From positions 1 through 64,000 of the forward strand of contig NZ_MNBW01000013.1 of the NCBI RefSeq assembly GCF_001879715.1: a stretch of DNA of 64,000 nt. The letters run 5' to 3'. This document shows, piece after piece, positions 7,814 to 15,109 of this stretch. Under the pieces are notes generated by a model. That model saw only the letters and a program-made list of their open reading frames with translations, had not been told where the DNA came from and searched no databases. This DNA is from Nioella nitratireducens (GTDB lineage Bacteria > Pseudomonadota > Alphaproteobacteria > Rhodobacterales > Rhodobacteraceae). Positions within the stretch are counted from its first letter, which is position 1, and each line of letters starts with the position of its first letter. Both the position numbers and the translations under genes were made by a program.

Positions 7814-8962
7814 TCAGTCCCGCAATAGCAGCCGGGACGAGAGGTCCGACAGGCGTCGCGCCCCGAGCTGCCCCATGTTCGAAGCCATATCCTTGACGAG
7901 GATATCCTGCAAATGCGCCGGACCCGCCGCGCCAAGCGCCCCAAGCGCATAATGCCACGCGCGGCCCAGCATCACGAAATCGGCCCCAAGCGCGAGCGCG
8001 CGGAGGATATCCAGCCCGCCCTCGATGCCGCTGTCGAACAGGATCGGCAGGTCGGTCGCGGCCCGGATCTTCGGCAGTGCGTCGATCGTGGCCTCGGCCC
8101 CGTCGAATTGGCGTCCCGCATGGTTTGAGACCCAGACCGCATCCACACCCGCCGCTTCCAGCCGGGGCAGGGGGGCGGGGTCCATGATGCCTTTGACGAT
8201 CAGGGCGCCATCCCACCCGTCGCGCAGCCGTGCGAGGTAGTCCCAATCCGGTGCGGTGCGCAGCAAATACCCGATATGCGCGGTCGAGGGCAGGGCGCCA
8301 CTGCCACTGACGGGCGAGTCATAGGCATCCAGCGTTCGCATGCGCGGCATGCCCCGCCGCAGCGTGCCAAGCGACCATGCCGGGCACCGGGCCGATTGCA
8401 GCGCCAGGCGCGGGGTCAGCTTGGGCGGGTTTGTCATCCCGCCCCGTGTCTGCCGTTCCCGGCGCGAGGCGACAGGTACGTCCACCGTCAGGATCAATGT
8501 CTCGAACCCGGCCTTGCGCCCGCGTTCCAGCATGTCCGCCAGAATATCGGGGTCACGCGGCGGATAGAGCTGGAACCAGCCCCGATCGCCCGCCAGCCGC
8601 CCGATCGTTTCGGGCGTTTCAGTCGCCACCGTGGACAAGCCATAGGGAATCCCTGCCTCGGCGGAAAACCGGGCCAGCATCCGTTCCGCACCGGGCCAAA
8701 CCGCGCCCGACATGCCGACAGGCGCGATGCCGAAGGGCACCGGATACTCCCGCCCCAGCAGAGGGCAGCCCAGATCCGGCGTGAACTCGCCTTCCAGCAC
8801 GCGCGGCGCAAACAGCACCCGGTTCAGCCCCTCACGGTTTCGGCGCTGCGTTGCCTCGCTGCCGGTGGCCGAGTCGAGATATTCCCATATGAAATGCGGA
8901 ATCCGCCGCCGGGCGCGCGTCTTGAGGTCACTCAACGCGGGATATCTCTGGTGCAGGTCCAT
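7814..8962 (-). CDS. FMN-dependent alpha-hydroxy-acid oxidase/dehydrogenase (L-lactate dehydrogenase-like)
   Basis: 382 residues, the normal length for this TIM-barrel flavoenzyme family. Members oxidise L-lactate, glycolate or mandelate to the 2-keto acid and pass electrons to quinone, cytochrome or oxygen. Visible motifs: FGIAPVGMSG and STVATETPE near the FMN site, WFQLYP, the substrate/FMN segment LILTVDVPVASRRERQTRGG, and the catalytic-histidine motif SNHAGRQFDG (usual form SNHGGRQ), followed by FDSGIEGGLDILRALALGAD for phosphate binding. The start at 8962 matches the family N-terminus (hydroxy-acid oxidases open with a short helix then DLK.RARRRIPHFIWEYLD). The true substrate is not known. 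Its position beside pyc would fit lactate being converted to pyruvate and then to oxaloacetate. Confidence 0.88.
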   Translation of the reverse strand: MDLHQRYPALSDLKTRARRRIPHFIWEYLDSATGSEATQRRNREGLNRVLFAPRVLEGEFTPDLGCPLLGREYPVPFGIAPVGMSGAVWPGAERMLARFSAEAGIPYGLSTVATETPETIGRLAGDRGWFQLYPPRDPDILADMLERGRKAGFETLILTVDVPVASRRERQTRGGMTNPPKLTPRLALQSARCPAWSLGTLRRGMPRMRTLDAYDSPVSGSGALPSTAHIGYLLRTAPDWDYLARLRDGWDGALIVKGIMDPAPLPRLEAAGVDAVWVSNHAGRQFDGAEATIDALPKIRAATDLPILFDSGIEGGLDILRALALGADFVMLGRAWHYALGALGAAGPAHLQDILVKDMASNMGQLGARRLSDLSSRLLLRD

Positions 8963-9007
8963 GCCGCCAAAGAACCGCGCCCGATGTCGCCTGTCCAGCC
9001 CCACCCC

Positions 9008-9040
9008 TTCTTCTGTGCAAAAATACCTCGGGTTTGGGGC
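9008..9040 (-). repeat. Dispersed intergenic element, copy B
   Basis: Read on the minus strand: CCGAGGTATTTTTGCACAGAAGAAGG, about 50 bases upstream of the hydroxy-acid oxidase start. It resembles the element before murD (23273-23306), sharing the GAG/GTATTT..GC-A-AGAAGAAG core. Confidence 0.45.
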
Positions 9041-9189
9041 TGGCCCCAAGCGTCTGGCGAGACCGCCCCTTGCGGGCGGACTTCGCGGCCGCCCCGATCA
9101 CGACGCGGCACCGCGGCGCACCAAATATTCGGCGAACAGAGCATGAACAATACTTTAACTTGCCCGCCCCATCGGCTAGGTTTCCCGGC

Positions 9190-11613
9190 ATGGATATTTT
9201 CGACGACGAAGAGGCCTTCGCGGCCGCCTCGCTATCGCAACGCGCCATGGCGGCGCGGCCGTCCCTCAATGCGGGGTATCTCGACGGTCTGAACCCGCCA
9301 CAGCGTGAGGCGGTGGAAACGTTGGACGGCCCCGTGCTGATGCTGGCGGGCGCGGGTACCGGCAAGACTCGGGCGCTGACCGCGCGCATCGCGCATCTGC
9401 TCTCGACCGGCAAGGCGCGCCCGAACGAGATCCTGGCCGTCACCTTCACCAACAAGGCCGCGCGCGAGATGAAGGGCCGCGTGGCCAACCTGCTCGATCA
9501 GCCGCTCGAAGGGGTGCCTTGGCTCGGCACCTTCCACGCGATCTGCGTCAAGCTCTTGCGCCGCCATGCGGAACTGGCAGGGCTGAAGTCGAATTTCACC
9601 ATTCTGGACACCGACGATCAGGTCCGGTTGATGAAGCAACTCATCATCGCCGAAGGCATAGATGAGAAACGCTGGCCCGCCCGCGGCCTTGCGGCGATCA
9701 TCGACAAGTGGAAGAACCGTGCGTGGACGCCCACCAAGGTTCCGGCGGGCGAGGCCGGGGCCTTCAACAACAAGGCGGTGGATCTCTACGCCGCCTATCA
9801 GGACCGACTGAAAGCGCTCAACGCCTGCGATTTCGGCGACCTGCTGTTGCACATGGTCACGATCTTTCAGGCCTACCCAGACGTGCTGGGACAATACCAG
9901 CGGTGGTTCAAATACATCCTCGTCGATGAATACCAGGACACCAACGTCGCGCAATATCTGTGGTTGCGGCTTCTGGCGCAGTCTCACAAGAATATCTGCT
10001 GCGTGGGCGACGACGACCAGTCGATCTATGGCTGGCGCGGGGCGGAAGTGGGCAATATCCTGAAATTCGACAAGGATTTCCCCGGTGCCAAGGTGATCCG
10101 GCTGGAGCAGAACTACCGTTCCACGCCGCATATCCTTGCCGCCGCCTCGGGCGTCATTTCCGGCAACAAGGGTCGGCTGGGGAAAGAGCTTTGGACAGAG
10201 GCCGTGGAGGGCGAGAAAGTTCGCCTGATCGGCCATTGGGACGGTGATGAAGAGGCCCGTTGGGTCGGCGAGGAAATCGAGTCGATGGAACGTGGCACAC
10301 GCGGGCAGGCACCGGTGTCGCCCGATGACATCGCGATTCTCGTGCGCGCCTCGCACCAGATGCGGGCCTTCGAGGACCGGTTCCTGACCATCGGCCTGCC
10401 CTACCGCGTGATCGGCGGGCCGCGGTTCTACGAGCGGTTGGAGATCCGCGACGCGATGGCCTATTTTCGGCTGGTGGTCTTGACCGAGGATGATCTGGCC
10501 TTCGAGCGGATCGTGAACACGCCCAAGCGTGGCCTTGGCGACAAGGCGCAGCAGAAAATCCAGATGGCGGCGCGCAGCAACGGCGTCTCGCTTCTGGAAG
10601 GGGCCAGGGTCTTGCTGGCGGCGAAGGGGCTGACCGGCAAGGGTGCCAGGGAATTACAGCGTTTCGTCGACGGGGTCGAACGCTGGCGCGGCCTGATGAT
10701 GGGACCGATGCGATCGGCCACTCCGGTCGATGACCTGATCGAAGAGGACGTCCTGCAAGGCACGCTGTCGCATATAGAACTGGCCGAGATGATCCTCGAT
10801 GAGTCCGGCTACACAGAGATGTGGCAGAACGACAAGACGCCCGAGGCGCCGGGACGGTTGGAAAACCTCAAGGAACTGGTCAAGGCGCTGGAAGGATTCG
10901 AGAACCTGCAAGGCTTCCTTGAGCATGTCAGCCTGATCATGGACAACGAAAGCGACGATCAGGAGCCGAAGGTCACGCTGATGACGTTGCACGCCGCCAA
11001 GGGGCTGGAATTTCCCGCCGTCTTCCTGCCGGGCTGGGAGGATGGCCTGTTTCCGTCGCAACGCTCGATGGATGAAAGCGGGCTGAAGGGCCTCGAAGAA
11101 GAACGGCGGCTGGCCTATGTCGGCATCACGCGGGCCGAACAGGTCTGCACGATTTCCTTTGCGGGCAACCGCCGCGTCTATGGCCAATGGCAAAGCCAGT
11201 TGCCGAGCCGCTTCATCGACGAACTTCCCGAAGAGCATGTGGAGGTTCTGACGCCACCGGGGCTCTATGGGCATCAAGGTGGCGGCGCAGCGCAGGAGTA
11301 TGGCCGCTCGGGGTTGGAGGATCGCGCCGTCCGGGCCGATGTCTACAACTCGCCCGGCTGGAAACGCCTTCACGCCAACCAGGGCGCGCGCGGCACCAGC
11401 CAGCCGCGTGAGTCGCGCAACTTCACCATCGATGCGGCGGCGGACTCGGCCTTCACCATCGGCGCCCGCGTCTTCCACCAGAAATTCGGCTATGGCCGGG
11501 TCGAGGGCGTCGAGGGCGACAAGCTGGAGATTGCCTTCGACAAGGCCGGGATCAAGCGGGTCGTCGGTCGGTTTCTGGTCGCGGCGGATGAAGCGGGCGA
11601 CGTGCCGTTCTGA
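9190..11613 (+). CDS. uvrD: ATP-dependent DNA helicase, UvrD/PcrA/Rep family
   Basis: 807 residues; a superfamily 1A 3'-5' helicase acting in nucleotide excision and mismatch repair and in clearing replication blocks. Motifs: LNPPQREAV (Q motif), AGAGTGKT (Walker A, residues 53-60), VTFTNKAAREM (Ia), DEYQDTN (II), GDDDQSIYGWRGA (III), EQNYRS (IV), TLMTLHAAKGLEFPAVFLPG (V), EERRLAYVGITRA (VI). The C-terminal region after about residue 690 is a less conserved tail ending in a Tudor-like module (FHQKFGYGRVEGVEGDKLEIAFD) typical of PcrA/UvrD. The start at 9190 is chosen because conserved sequence begins there; the frame is open further upstream over intergenic DNA. It converges with the LysE gene, 8 bases apart. 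Confidence 0.95.
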   Translation: MDIFDDEEAFAAASLSQRAMAARPSLNAGYLDGLNPPQREAVETLDGPVLMLAGAGTGKTRALTARIAHLLSTGKARPNEILAVTFTNKAAREMKGRVANLLDQPLEGVPWLGTFHAICVKLLRRHAELAGLKSNFTILDTDDQVRLMKQLIIAEGIDEKRWPARGLAAIIDKWKNRAWTPTKVPAGEAGAFNNKAVDLYAAYQDRLKALNACDFGDLLLHMVTIFQAYPDVLGQYQRWFKYILVDEYQDTNVAQYLWLRLLAQSHKNICCVGDDDQSIYGWRGAEVGNILKFDKDFPGAKVIRLEQNYRSTPHILAAASGVISGNKGRLGKELWTEAVEGEKVRLIGHWDGDEEARWVGEEIESMERGTRGQAPVSPDDIAILVRASHQMRAFEDRFLTIGLPYRVIGGPRFYERLEIRDAMAYFRLVVLTEDDLAFERIVNTPKRGLGDKAQQKIQMAARSNGVSLLEGARVLLAAKGLTGKGARELQRFVDGVERWRGLMMGPMRSATPVDDLIEEDVLQGTLSHIELAEMILDESGYTEMWQNDKTPEAPGRLENLKELVKALEGFENLQGFLEHVSLIMDNESDDQEPKVTLMTLHAAKGLEFPAVFLPGWEDGLFPSQRSMDESGLKGLEEERRLAYVGITRAEQVCTISFAGNRRVYGQWQSQLPSRFIDELPEEHVEVLTPPGLYGHQGGGAAQEYGRSGLEDRAVRADVYNSPGWKRLHANQGARGTSQPRESRNFTIDAAADSAFTIGARVFHQKFGYGRVEGVEGDKLEIAFDKAGIKRVVGRFLVAADEAGDVPF

Positions 11614-11621
11614 GCCGAGGG

Positions 11622-12218
11622 TCAGTGCAGCAGGATCGGCACGAGCGTTCCCACCAAAAGCAGGGCCATGGCCCCGTTGAAGATGCGCAAGCGTCGTCCT
11701 TGTCCAAGAAACCGCTTCATCTGCACCCCCATCCACGCCCACAGGCTGACAGAGGGCAGGTTCACGCAGATGAAGGGAATCGCGACCATCGCGGCCCCCC
11801 ACCAGCCCGATTCGGGCGGCGCATAGTAGGTCTGCGCCGTAATCGCCATATAGATCGCCTTGGGGTTCACCCACTGAAATGCAGCGGCCTGAAGGAAGGT
11901 CAGTGGGCGGCCTGCGGTGTCGGCCTCTTTCGGCGGGGCGGCGTTGGCGATTTTCCACGCCAGAAAGAGCAAATAGATCGTGCAAATCCCTGTCAGCGCG
12001 AATCGTACGCGCGGAAATTGCTCGAACACCCGCACCAGACCCAGCCCTAACAGAAACACCATCAGCCCGTGTCCAAGGCTCACCCCCAGCATATGCGGCA
12101 GGGTGCGGCGCAGGCCGAAATTGGCCCCCGACGCCATCAGCATCAGGTTGTTTGGCCCCGGTGTGATCGACGAGGCGAGGGCGAATCCCATCAGGGCAAG
12201 GAGAAGATCCTGTGTCAT
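11622..12218 (-). CDS. LysE/RhtB family amino-acid exporter
   Basis: 198 residues with about six hydrophobic helices. The N-terminal signature of the family is clear: ALASSITPGPNNLMLMASGANFGLRRTLPHMLGVSLGHG. The family exports amino acids such as lysine, threonine or homoserine lactone across the inner membrane. ATG at 12218; a TTG three codons upstream is possible. It is divergent from an Lrp/AsnC regulator with a 73-base shared control region, a classic arrangement in which the regulator senses the amino acid and switches on the exporter. Substrate unknown. Confidence 0.9.
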   Translation of the reverse strand: MTQDLLLALMGFALASSITPGPNNLMLMASGANFGLRRTLPHMLGVSLGHGLMVFLLGLGLVRVFEQFPRVRFALTGICTIYLLFLAWKIANAAPPKEADTAGRPLTFLQAAAFQWVNPKAIYMAITAQTYYAPPESGWWGAAMVAIPFICVNLPSVSLWAWMGVQMKRFLGQGRRLRIFNGAMALLLVGTLVPILLH

Positions 12219-12260
12219 ACGCGGCAAATTATTCGAGCAGGTCCGAAATGAAATTGCAAA

Positions 12261-12289
12261 CTTGCGGAAATTCTAACAAAATACGCAAG
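12261..12289. promoter_or_regulatory. Candidate Lrp operator between the exporter and regulator genes
   Basis: The AT-rich divergent spacer holds the inverted repeat CTTGCG (12261-12266) N17 CGCAAG (12284-12289), directly before the lrp-like start codon. Size and AT-rich centre fit an Lrp/AsnC site and suggest autoregulation. Confidence 0.4.
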
Positions 12290-12291
12290 AA

Positions 12292-12744
12292 ATGACGAAG
12301 ATTGATGAAAAAGATAAGCAAATATTGCGCATTTTGGTTCGTGATGGGCGGATCAGCAATCTCGATCTTGCGGCCACGGTCGCCCTTTCGCCCTCGGCCT
12401 GTCTGCGTCGGGTGCAGGCGCTGGAAGCGGCGGGGGTCATCTCTGGCTACCGGGCGGTGACAGATCCGGTCAAACTGGGGATAGGCTTTACAGCTTACCT
12501 GACCGTTGGCCTCAACGAGCATTCCAAGGCCGCGCAAGAGGCGTTCGAGGCGGCCATCGCCCGCGCCCCGGAAGTGCGCGAGTGCCACAACATCACCGGC
12601 AATGTGGAATACCTGCTGCGCGTCGAGGCCGCCGATCTGGTGGCCTACAAGCGGTTCCATACCGATGTGCTGGGGGACATCCCACAGGTGGCGACGATCA
12701 CGACGCATGTGGTCATGGCTTCGCCCAAGGACGAGCGCGCCTGA
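12292..12744 (+). CDS. Lrp/AsnC family transcriptional regulator
   Basis: 150 residues: N-terminal winged helix-turn-helix (MTKIDEKDKQILRILVRDGRISNLDLAATVALSPSACLRRVQALE, split here around residue 20) and C-terminal RAM/ligand-binding domain (VRECHNITGNVEYLLRVEAADL..., with the conserved G-D/E-YLL pattern). Such proteins form octamers that bind amino acids. The conserved LSPSACLRRVQALE recognition helix is intact. It is divergent from the LysE exporter and convergent with the sRNA array that ends at 12761. The Shine-Dalgarno site is weak (CAAGAA). Confidence 0.92.
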   Translation: MTKIDEKDKQILRILVRDGRISNLDLAATVALSPSACLRRVQALEAAGVISGYRAVTDPVKLGIGFTAYLTVGLNEHSKAAQEAFEAAIARAPEVRECHNITGNVEYLLRVEAADLVAYKRFHTDVLGDIPQVATITTHVVMASPKDERA

Positions 12745-12760
12745 AACTTTCCAGAACCTG

Positions 12761-12805
12761 AAAATGAAAAAGCGGTGGCTCCAAGGGAGGAGGAGGAGCC
12801 ACCGC
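12761..12805 (-). terminator. Terminator of the ccaF1-sRNA transcript (last array hairpin plus T-tract)
   Basis: The final array hairpin, stem GCGGTGGCT/AGCCACCGC (12772-12805), is followed on the minus strand by TTTTTCATTTT. The same hairpin carries a CCTCCTCC loop, so it serves both as an sRNA stem-loop and as the rho-independent terminator. Confidence 0.85.
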
Positions 12806-12842
12806 CAGATCTCAGCGTCCCAAATTGGGAGGAGGAGGACGC
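12772..12842 (-). ncRNA. CcsR/Cuckoo-type sRNA unit 5 (most distal)
   Basis: Two stem-loops on the minus strand: a weak one, GCGTCC/GGACGC (12815-12842), and a strong one (12772-12805), both with a CCTCCTCC(C) loop complementary to Shine-Dalgarno sequences. It ends at the operon terminator. Before it, an extra hairpin at 12858-12888 (stem GCCGGGGC) has only a reduced TTTCCTCCC loop. Confidence 0.75.
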
Positions 12843-12906
12843 CGATGGATGGGACATGCCGGGGCGGGAATGGGAGGAAAGCCCCGGCAAGCCCTTCGTT
12901 GGTGAT

Positions 12907-12980
12907 GCGGCGGCGCCAAGGGAGGAGGAGGCGCCGCCGCGTCCACACGGATCTCCAAGGGAGGAGGAGAGAGACCCGCG
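12907..12980 (-). ncRNA. CcsR/Cuckoo-type sRNA unit 4
   Basis: The 5' stem-loop, CGCGGGTCTC/GAGATCCGTG with G-U pairs (12946-12980), and the 3' GC-rich stem-loop GCGGCGGCGCC/GGCGCCGCCGC (12907-12940) both display TCCTCCTCCC in the loop. Confidence 0.78.
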
Positions 12981-13012
12981 ATCACGCTGCCCCGTCTGGG
13001 GGCGAATTTCGT

Positions 13013-13081
13013 GGCGGCAGCCCCAAGGGAGGAGGAGGGGCTGCCGCCGAAACACGGACCAAGGGAGGAGGAGAGGCCCGT
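13013..13081 (-). ncRNA. CcsR/Cuckoo-type sRNA unit 3
   Basis: 5' weak stem ACGGGCC/GGTCCGT (13054-13081) and 3' strong stem GGCGGCAGCCCC/GGGGCTGCCGCC (13013-13048), each with a CCTCCTCCC loop, joined by a short GTTTC linker. Confidence 0.8.
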
Positions 13082-13115
13082 ATGTCTGGCCCGATCAGCG
13101 GGCCGGTATGGTTTT

Positions 13116-13182
13116 GCGGCAGCCCCAAGGGAGGAGGAGAGGCTGCCGCTTAAACACGAGCCCAAGGGAGGAGGAGGGTCGT
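13116..13182 (-). ncRNA. CcsR/Cuckoo-type sRNA unit 2
   Basis: 5' weak stem ACGACCC/GGGCTCGT with one bulged C (13156-13182) and 3' strong stem GCGGCAGCC/GGCTGCCGC (13116-13149), both with CCTCCTCCC loops, joined by GTTTAA. The 3' stem is nearly identical to that of unit 3, pointing to duplication. Confidence 0.8.
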
Positions 13183-13210
13183 ATCTCTGCCCCGGAGGGC
13201 GGTGTATTTG

Positions 13211-13282
13211 GCGGCGACGCCAAGGGAGGAGGAAGGGCGTCGCCGCAGATCTGCCGGAATATGGGAGGAGGAACCGGCAGAT
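13211..13282 (-). ncRNA. CcsR/Cuckoo-type sRNA unit 1 (next to ccaF1)
   Basis: 5' stem ATCTGCCGG/CCGGCAGAT (13249-13282) and 3' stem GCGGCGACGCC/GGCGTCGCCGC (13211-13246), each with TCCTCCTCCC or a near copy in the loop. It begins 15 bases after the DUF1127 stop codon, so it is almost certainly cut from the same transcript. Confidence 0.8.
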
Positions 13283-13296
13283 ATTCCGTTGGTCCG

Positions 13297-13518
13297 TTAG
13301 GCCGCTTTTCCGTAGGCCGCTTCCAGCGCGATCCCGCGGATTTCGCAACGGCCGATGCCGAGGTCTGCGAGGTCGCGGTTGCTGAGCTGGGCCAGCTCGT
13401 TCAGCGTGCGCCGATAAACGCGGCGGGCCTCCATGGCCTCTTGGAACTGTGCGCGGATTTCGGCAAAGCGGGCGCCGAGCGAGATGGAAGCGGCGCGGGT
13501 GTCGGTTGCAAAGGCCAT
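13297..13518 (-). CDS. DUF1127 protein, CcaF1-like (host gene of the sRNA array)
   Basis: 73 residues. The C-terminal half has the DUF1127 pattern: YRRTLNELAQLSNRDLADLG followed by IGRCEIRGIALEAAYG. In Rhodobacter sphaeroides a DUF1127 protein, CcaF1, is co-transcribed with four CcsR sRNAs under stress sigma factors and has been described as an RNA-binding protein that influences sRNA maturation; homology and synteny make this the equivalent gene. The protein is basic and helical. Start at 13518 with AGGA 8 bases upstream. The array follows 15 bases after the stop and no terminator intervenes. I could not assign the promoter firmly: a TTGTGC-N16-TATTTT match at 13639-13612 is one option, and an RpoH-type promoter is expected from the homologue. 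Confidence 0.9.
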   Translation of the reverse strand: MAFATDTRAASISLGARFAEIRAQFQEAMEARRVYRRTLNELAQLSNRDLADLGIGRCEIRGIALEAAYGKAA

Positions 13519-13826
13519 GGCCTATATCCTTTCGTCGGTCGGGGTGGCGGCTCGGTCGCGCTATTTGTCGGCGTCGGCCAGCGTCAGCCCCGTGTTTGTT
13601 TCGATGGGTAAAAAATATCGCAATGCTGCGCGTGCACAATCCCCCAGAGGCTCAATGCTGCTATGCAGAAAGTGCATGACAGTCCTCAAAACGGTCAAAA
13701 TTTTGGCTGCCCCAGCGTCACTTAGCCCGGATTGTGAAAGTCCCGTGGCGGTTTTCGGATGCGCAGCGGTCTTGCGCGGCCTATGTCTGATGGACCGACC
13801 AGCCACAGGGACGAGAAAGGACCGCC

Positions 13827-14909
13827 ATGCCCCAAACTCGCGACTCAATCCTCGACGCGCTCAAGCGACTTTCCCTGCCCGATGGCGGCACACTGGTCGA
13901 GCGCGACATGGTGCGCGCCCTGCGGGTTGACGGTGCGCAGGTCTCTTTCGTGATCGAGGCGGGCTCGGAGGAAGAGGGGCGCCGCCTTGGCCCGGTGCGT
14001 CAGGCGGCCGAGGCGCTGGTCAAGGCCTTGCCGGGGGTCGATACGGTGACCGTGGCCCTGACGGCCCCCACCAAAGAGCGCCCGCAGCCAGCGCAGGGCG
14101 AGCCACCAAGCCTAAAGATCGGCGGGCATCCCAAGCCGCAGGCGGGCTCCATGAAACCTGCATCCGTGGCCCGCATCCTGACCGTCGGGTCTGGCAAGGG
14201 CGGGGTCGGTAAATCGACAGTCTCGTCGAACCTTGCTGTCGCGCTTGCGCGGGCGGGGCGCAAGGTCGGCCTGCTGGATGCAGATATTTACGGGCCCTCT
14301 CAGCCCCGCATGATGGGGGTGACCCAACGCCCGGCCTCGCCCGATGGCAAAACGATCCTGCCGCTGCACAACCACGGCGTGACGCTGATGTCGCTCGGGC
14401 TGATGTTGCCAGAGGATCAGGCGGTGGTCTGGCGCGGGCCGATGCTGATGGGGGCATTGCAGCAAATGCTGACCCAGGTCGCATGGGGTGAACTTGATGT
14501 CCTGATTGTCGATCTGCCGCCGGGCACCGGCGATGTGGCAATGACACTGTGCCAAAAAGCCGAGGTGACCGGGGCGATCGTCGTTTCGACGCCACAGGAT
14601 GTGGCGCTGCTCGACGCCAAGAAGGCGATCAACATGTTCCAGTCGCTCAAGACGCCCATTCTGGGCCTGATCGAGAACATGTCTGTCTATCACTGCCCCA
14701 ACTGTGGCCATGAAGAGCATATCTTCGGGCATGGCGGCGTGCGGGACGAGGCAGAGCGTCTCGGCATTCCATTTCTCGGGGCGCTGCCGATATCGCTCGA
14801 CACCCGGTTGGCCGGCGATGGCGGCACGCCGATTGCGGCGGGCGAGGGCGCCATGGCCGAAGCCTATGCTACGCTGGCCGCGCAATTGGTCGAGGGTGGA
14901 ATGGCCTGA
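13827..14909 (+). CDS. mrp: Mrp/ApbC (NBP35-type) Fe-S cluster carrier ATPase
   Basis: 360 residues. N-terminal MIP18/FeS-assembly domain (about residues 1-85), a Pro/Lys-rich linker, then a deviant Walker A P-loop, GSGKGGVGKSTVSSNLAVAL (about residues 127-146), DADIYGPSQPRM, and the conserved cysteine pair YHCPNCGHEEHIFG (about 290-303) that binds a bridging 4Fe-4S cluster in the dimer. It loads Fe-S clusters on target apoproteins in the cytoplasm. AAAGGA lies 5 bases before ATG 13827. It is followed by a clean terminator, so it is transcribed apart from the dcw cluster, and is divergent from ccaF1 with about 300 bases between. Confidence 0.95.
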   Translation: MPQTRDSILDALKRLSLPDGGTLVERDMVRALRVDGAQVSFVIEAGSEEEGRRLGPVRQAAEALVKALPGVDTVTVALTAPTKERPQPAQGEPPSLKIGGHPKPQAGSMKPASVARILTVGSGKGGVGKSTVSSNLAVALARAGRKVGLLDADIYGPSQPRMMGVTQRPASPDGKTILPLHNHGVTLMSLGLMLPEDQAVVWRGPMLMGALQQMLTQVAWGELDVLIVDLPPGTGDVAMTLCQKAEVTGAIVVSTPQDVALLDAKKAINMFQSLKTPILGLIENMSVYHCPNCGHEEHIFGHGGVRDEAERLGIPFLGALPISLDTRLAGDGGTPIAAGEGAMAEAYATLAAQLVEGGMA

Positions 14910-14955
14910 GGCCGCCCGCCCCATCGCAGCCCGGTTCCCGTTTCATGGGAATTTC

Positions 14956-14984
14956 CCCCCGAAGTTCGGCCTTCGGGGGTTTTT
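14956..14984 (+). terminator. Rho-independent terminator after mrp
   Basis: Perfect stem CCCCCGAAG/CTTCGGGGG (14956-14979) with loop TTCGGC, then TTTTT. It insulates mrp from the mraZ leader. Confidence 0.9.
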
Positions 14985-15109
14985 CGTGGGAAAGTTGGAA
15001 AAAAATCCCACCCCCTGTGGCTTCATCGCAACGACTACATCTTGTGTTTCTGCTGGGCGGTCACCGCCCCATCTGCCCGATTTGTCCGTCTGACGCCCTC
15101 TAAATGCAG

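Noticed and set aside
12770-13285. CRISPR array or minisatellite, because CCAAGGGAGGAGG recurs about ten times
   Set aside because: Spacing is irregular and each repeat sits in the loop of its own complementary stem; flanks are inverted pairs, not unique spacers. No cas genes. It fits hairpin sRNAs.
12775-13611. Long open frames through the hairpin array on both strands (about 275 codons each)
   Set aside because: They run across the structured array and the DUF1127 gene, consist of repeated Arg/Gly/Glu strings, and match no family. GC-rich shadow frames.
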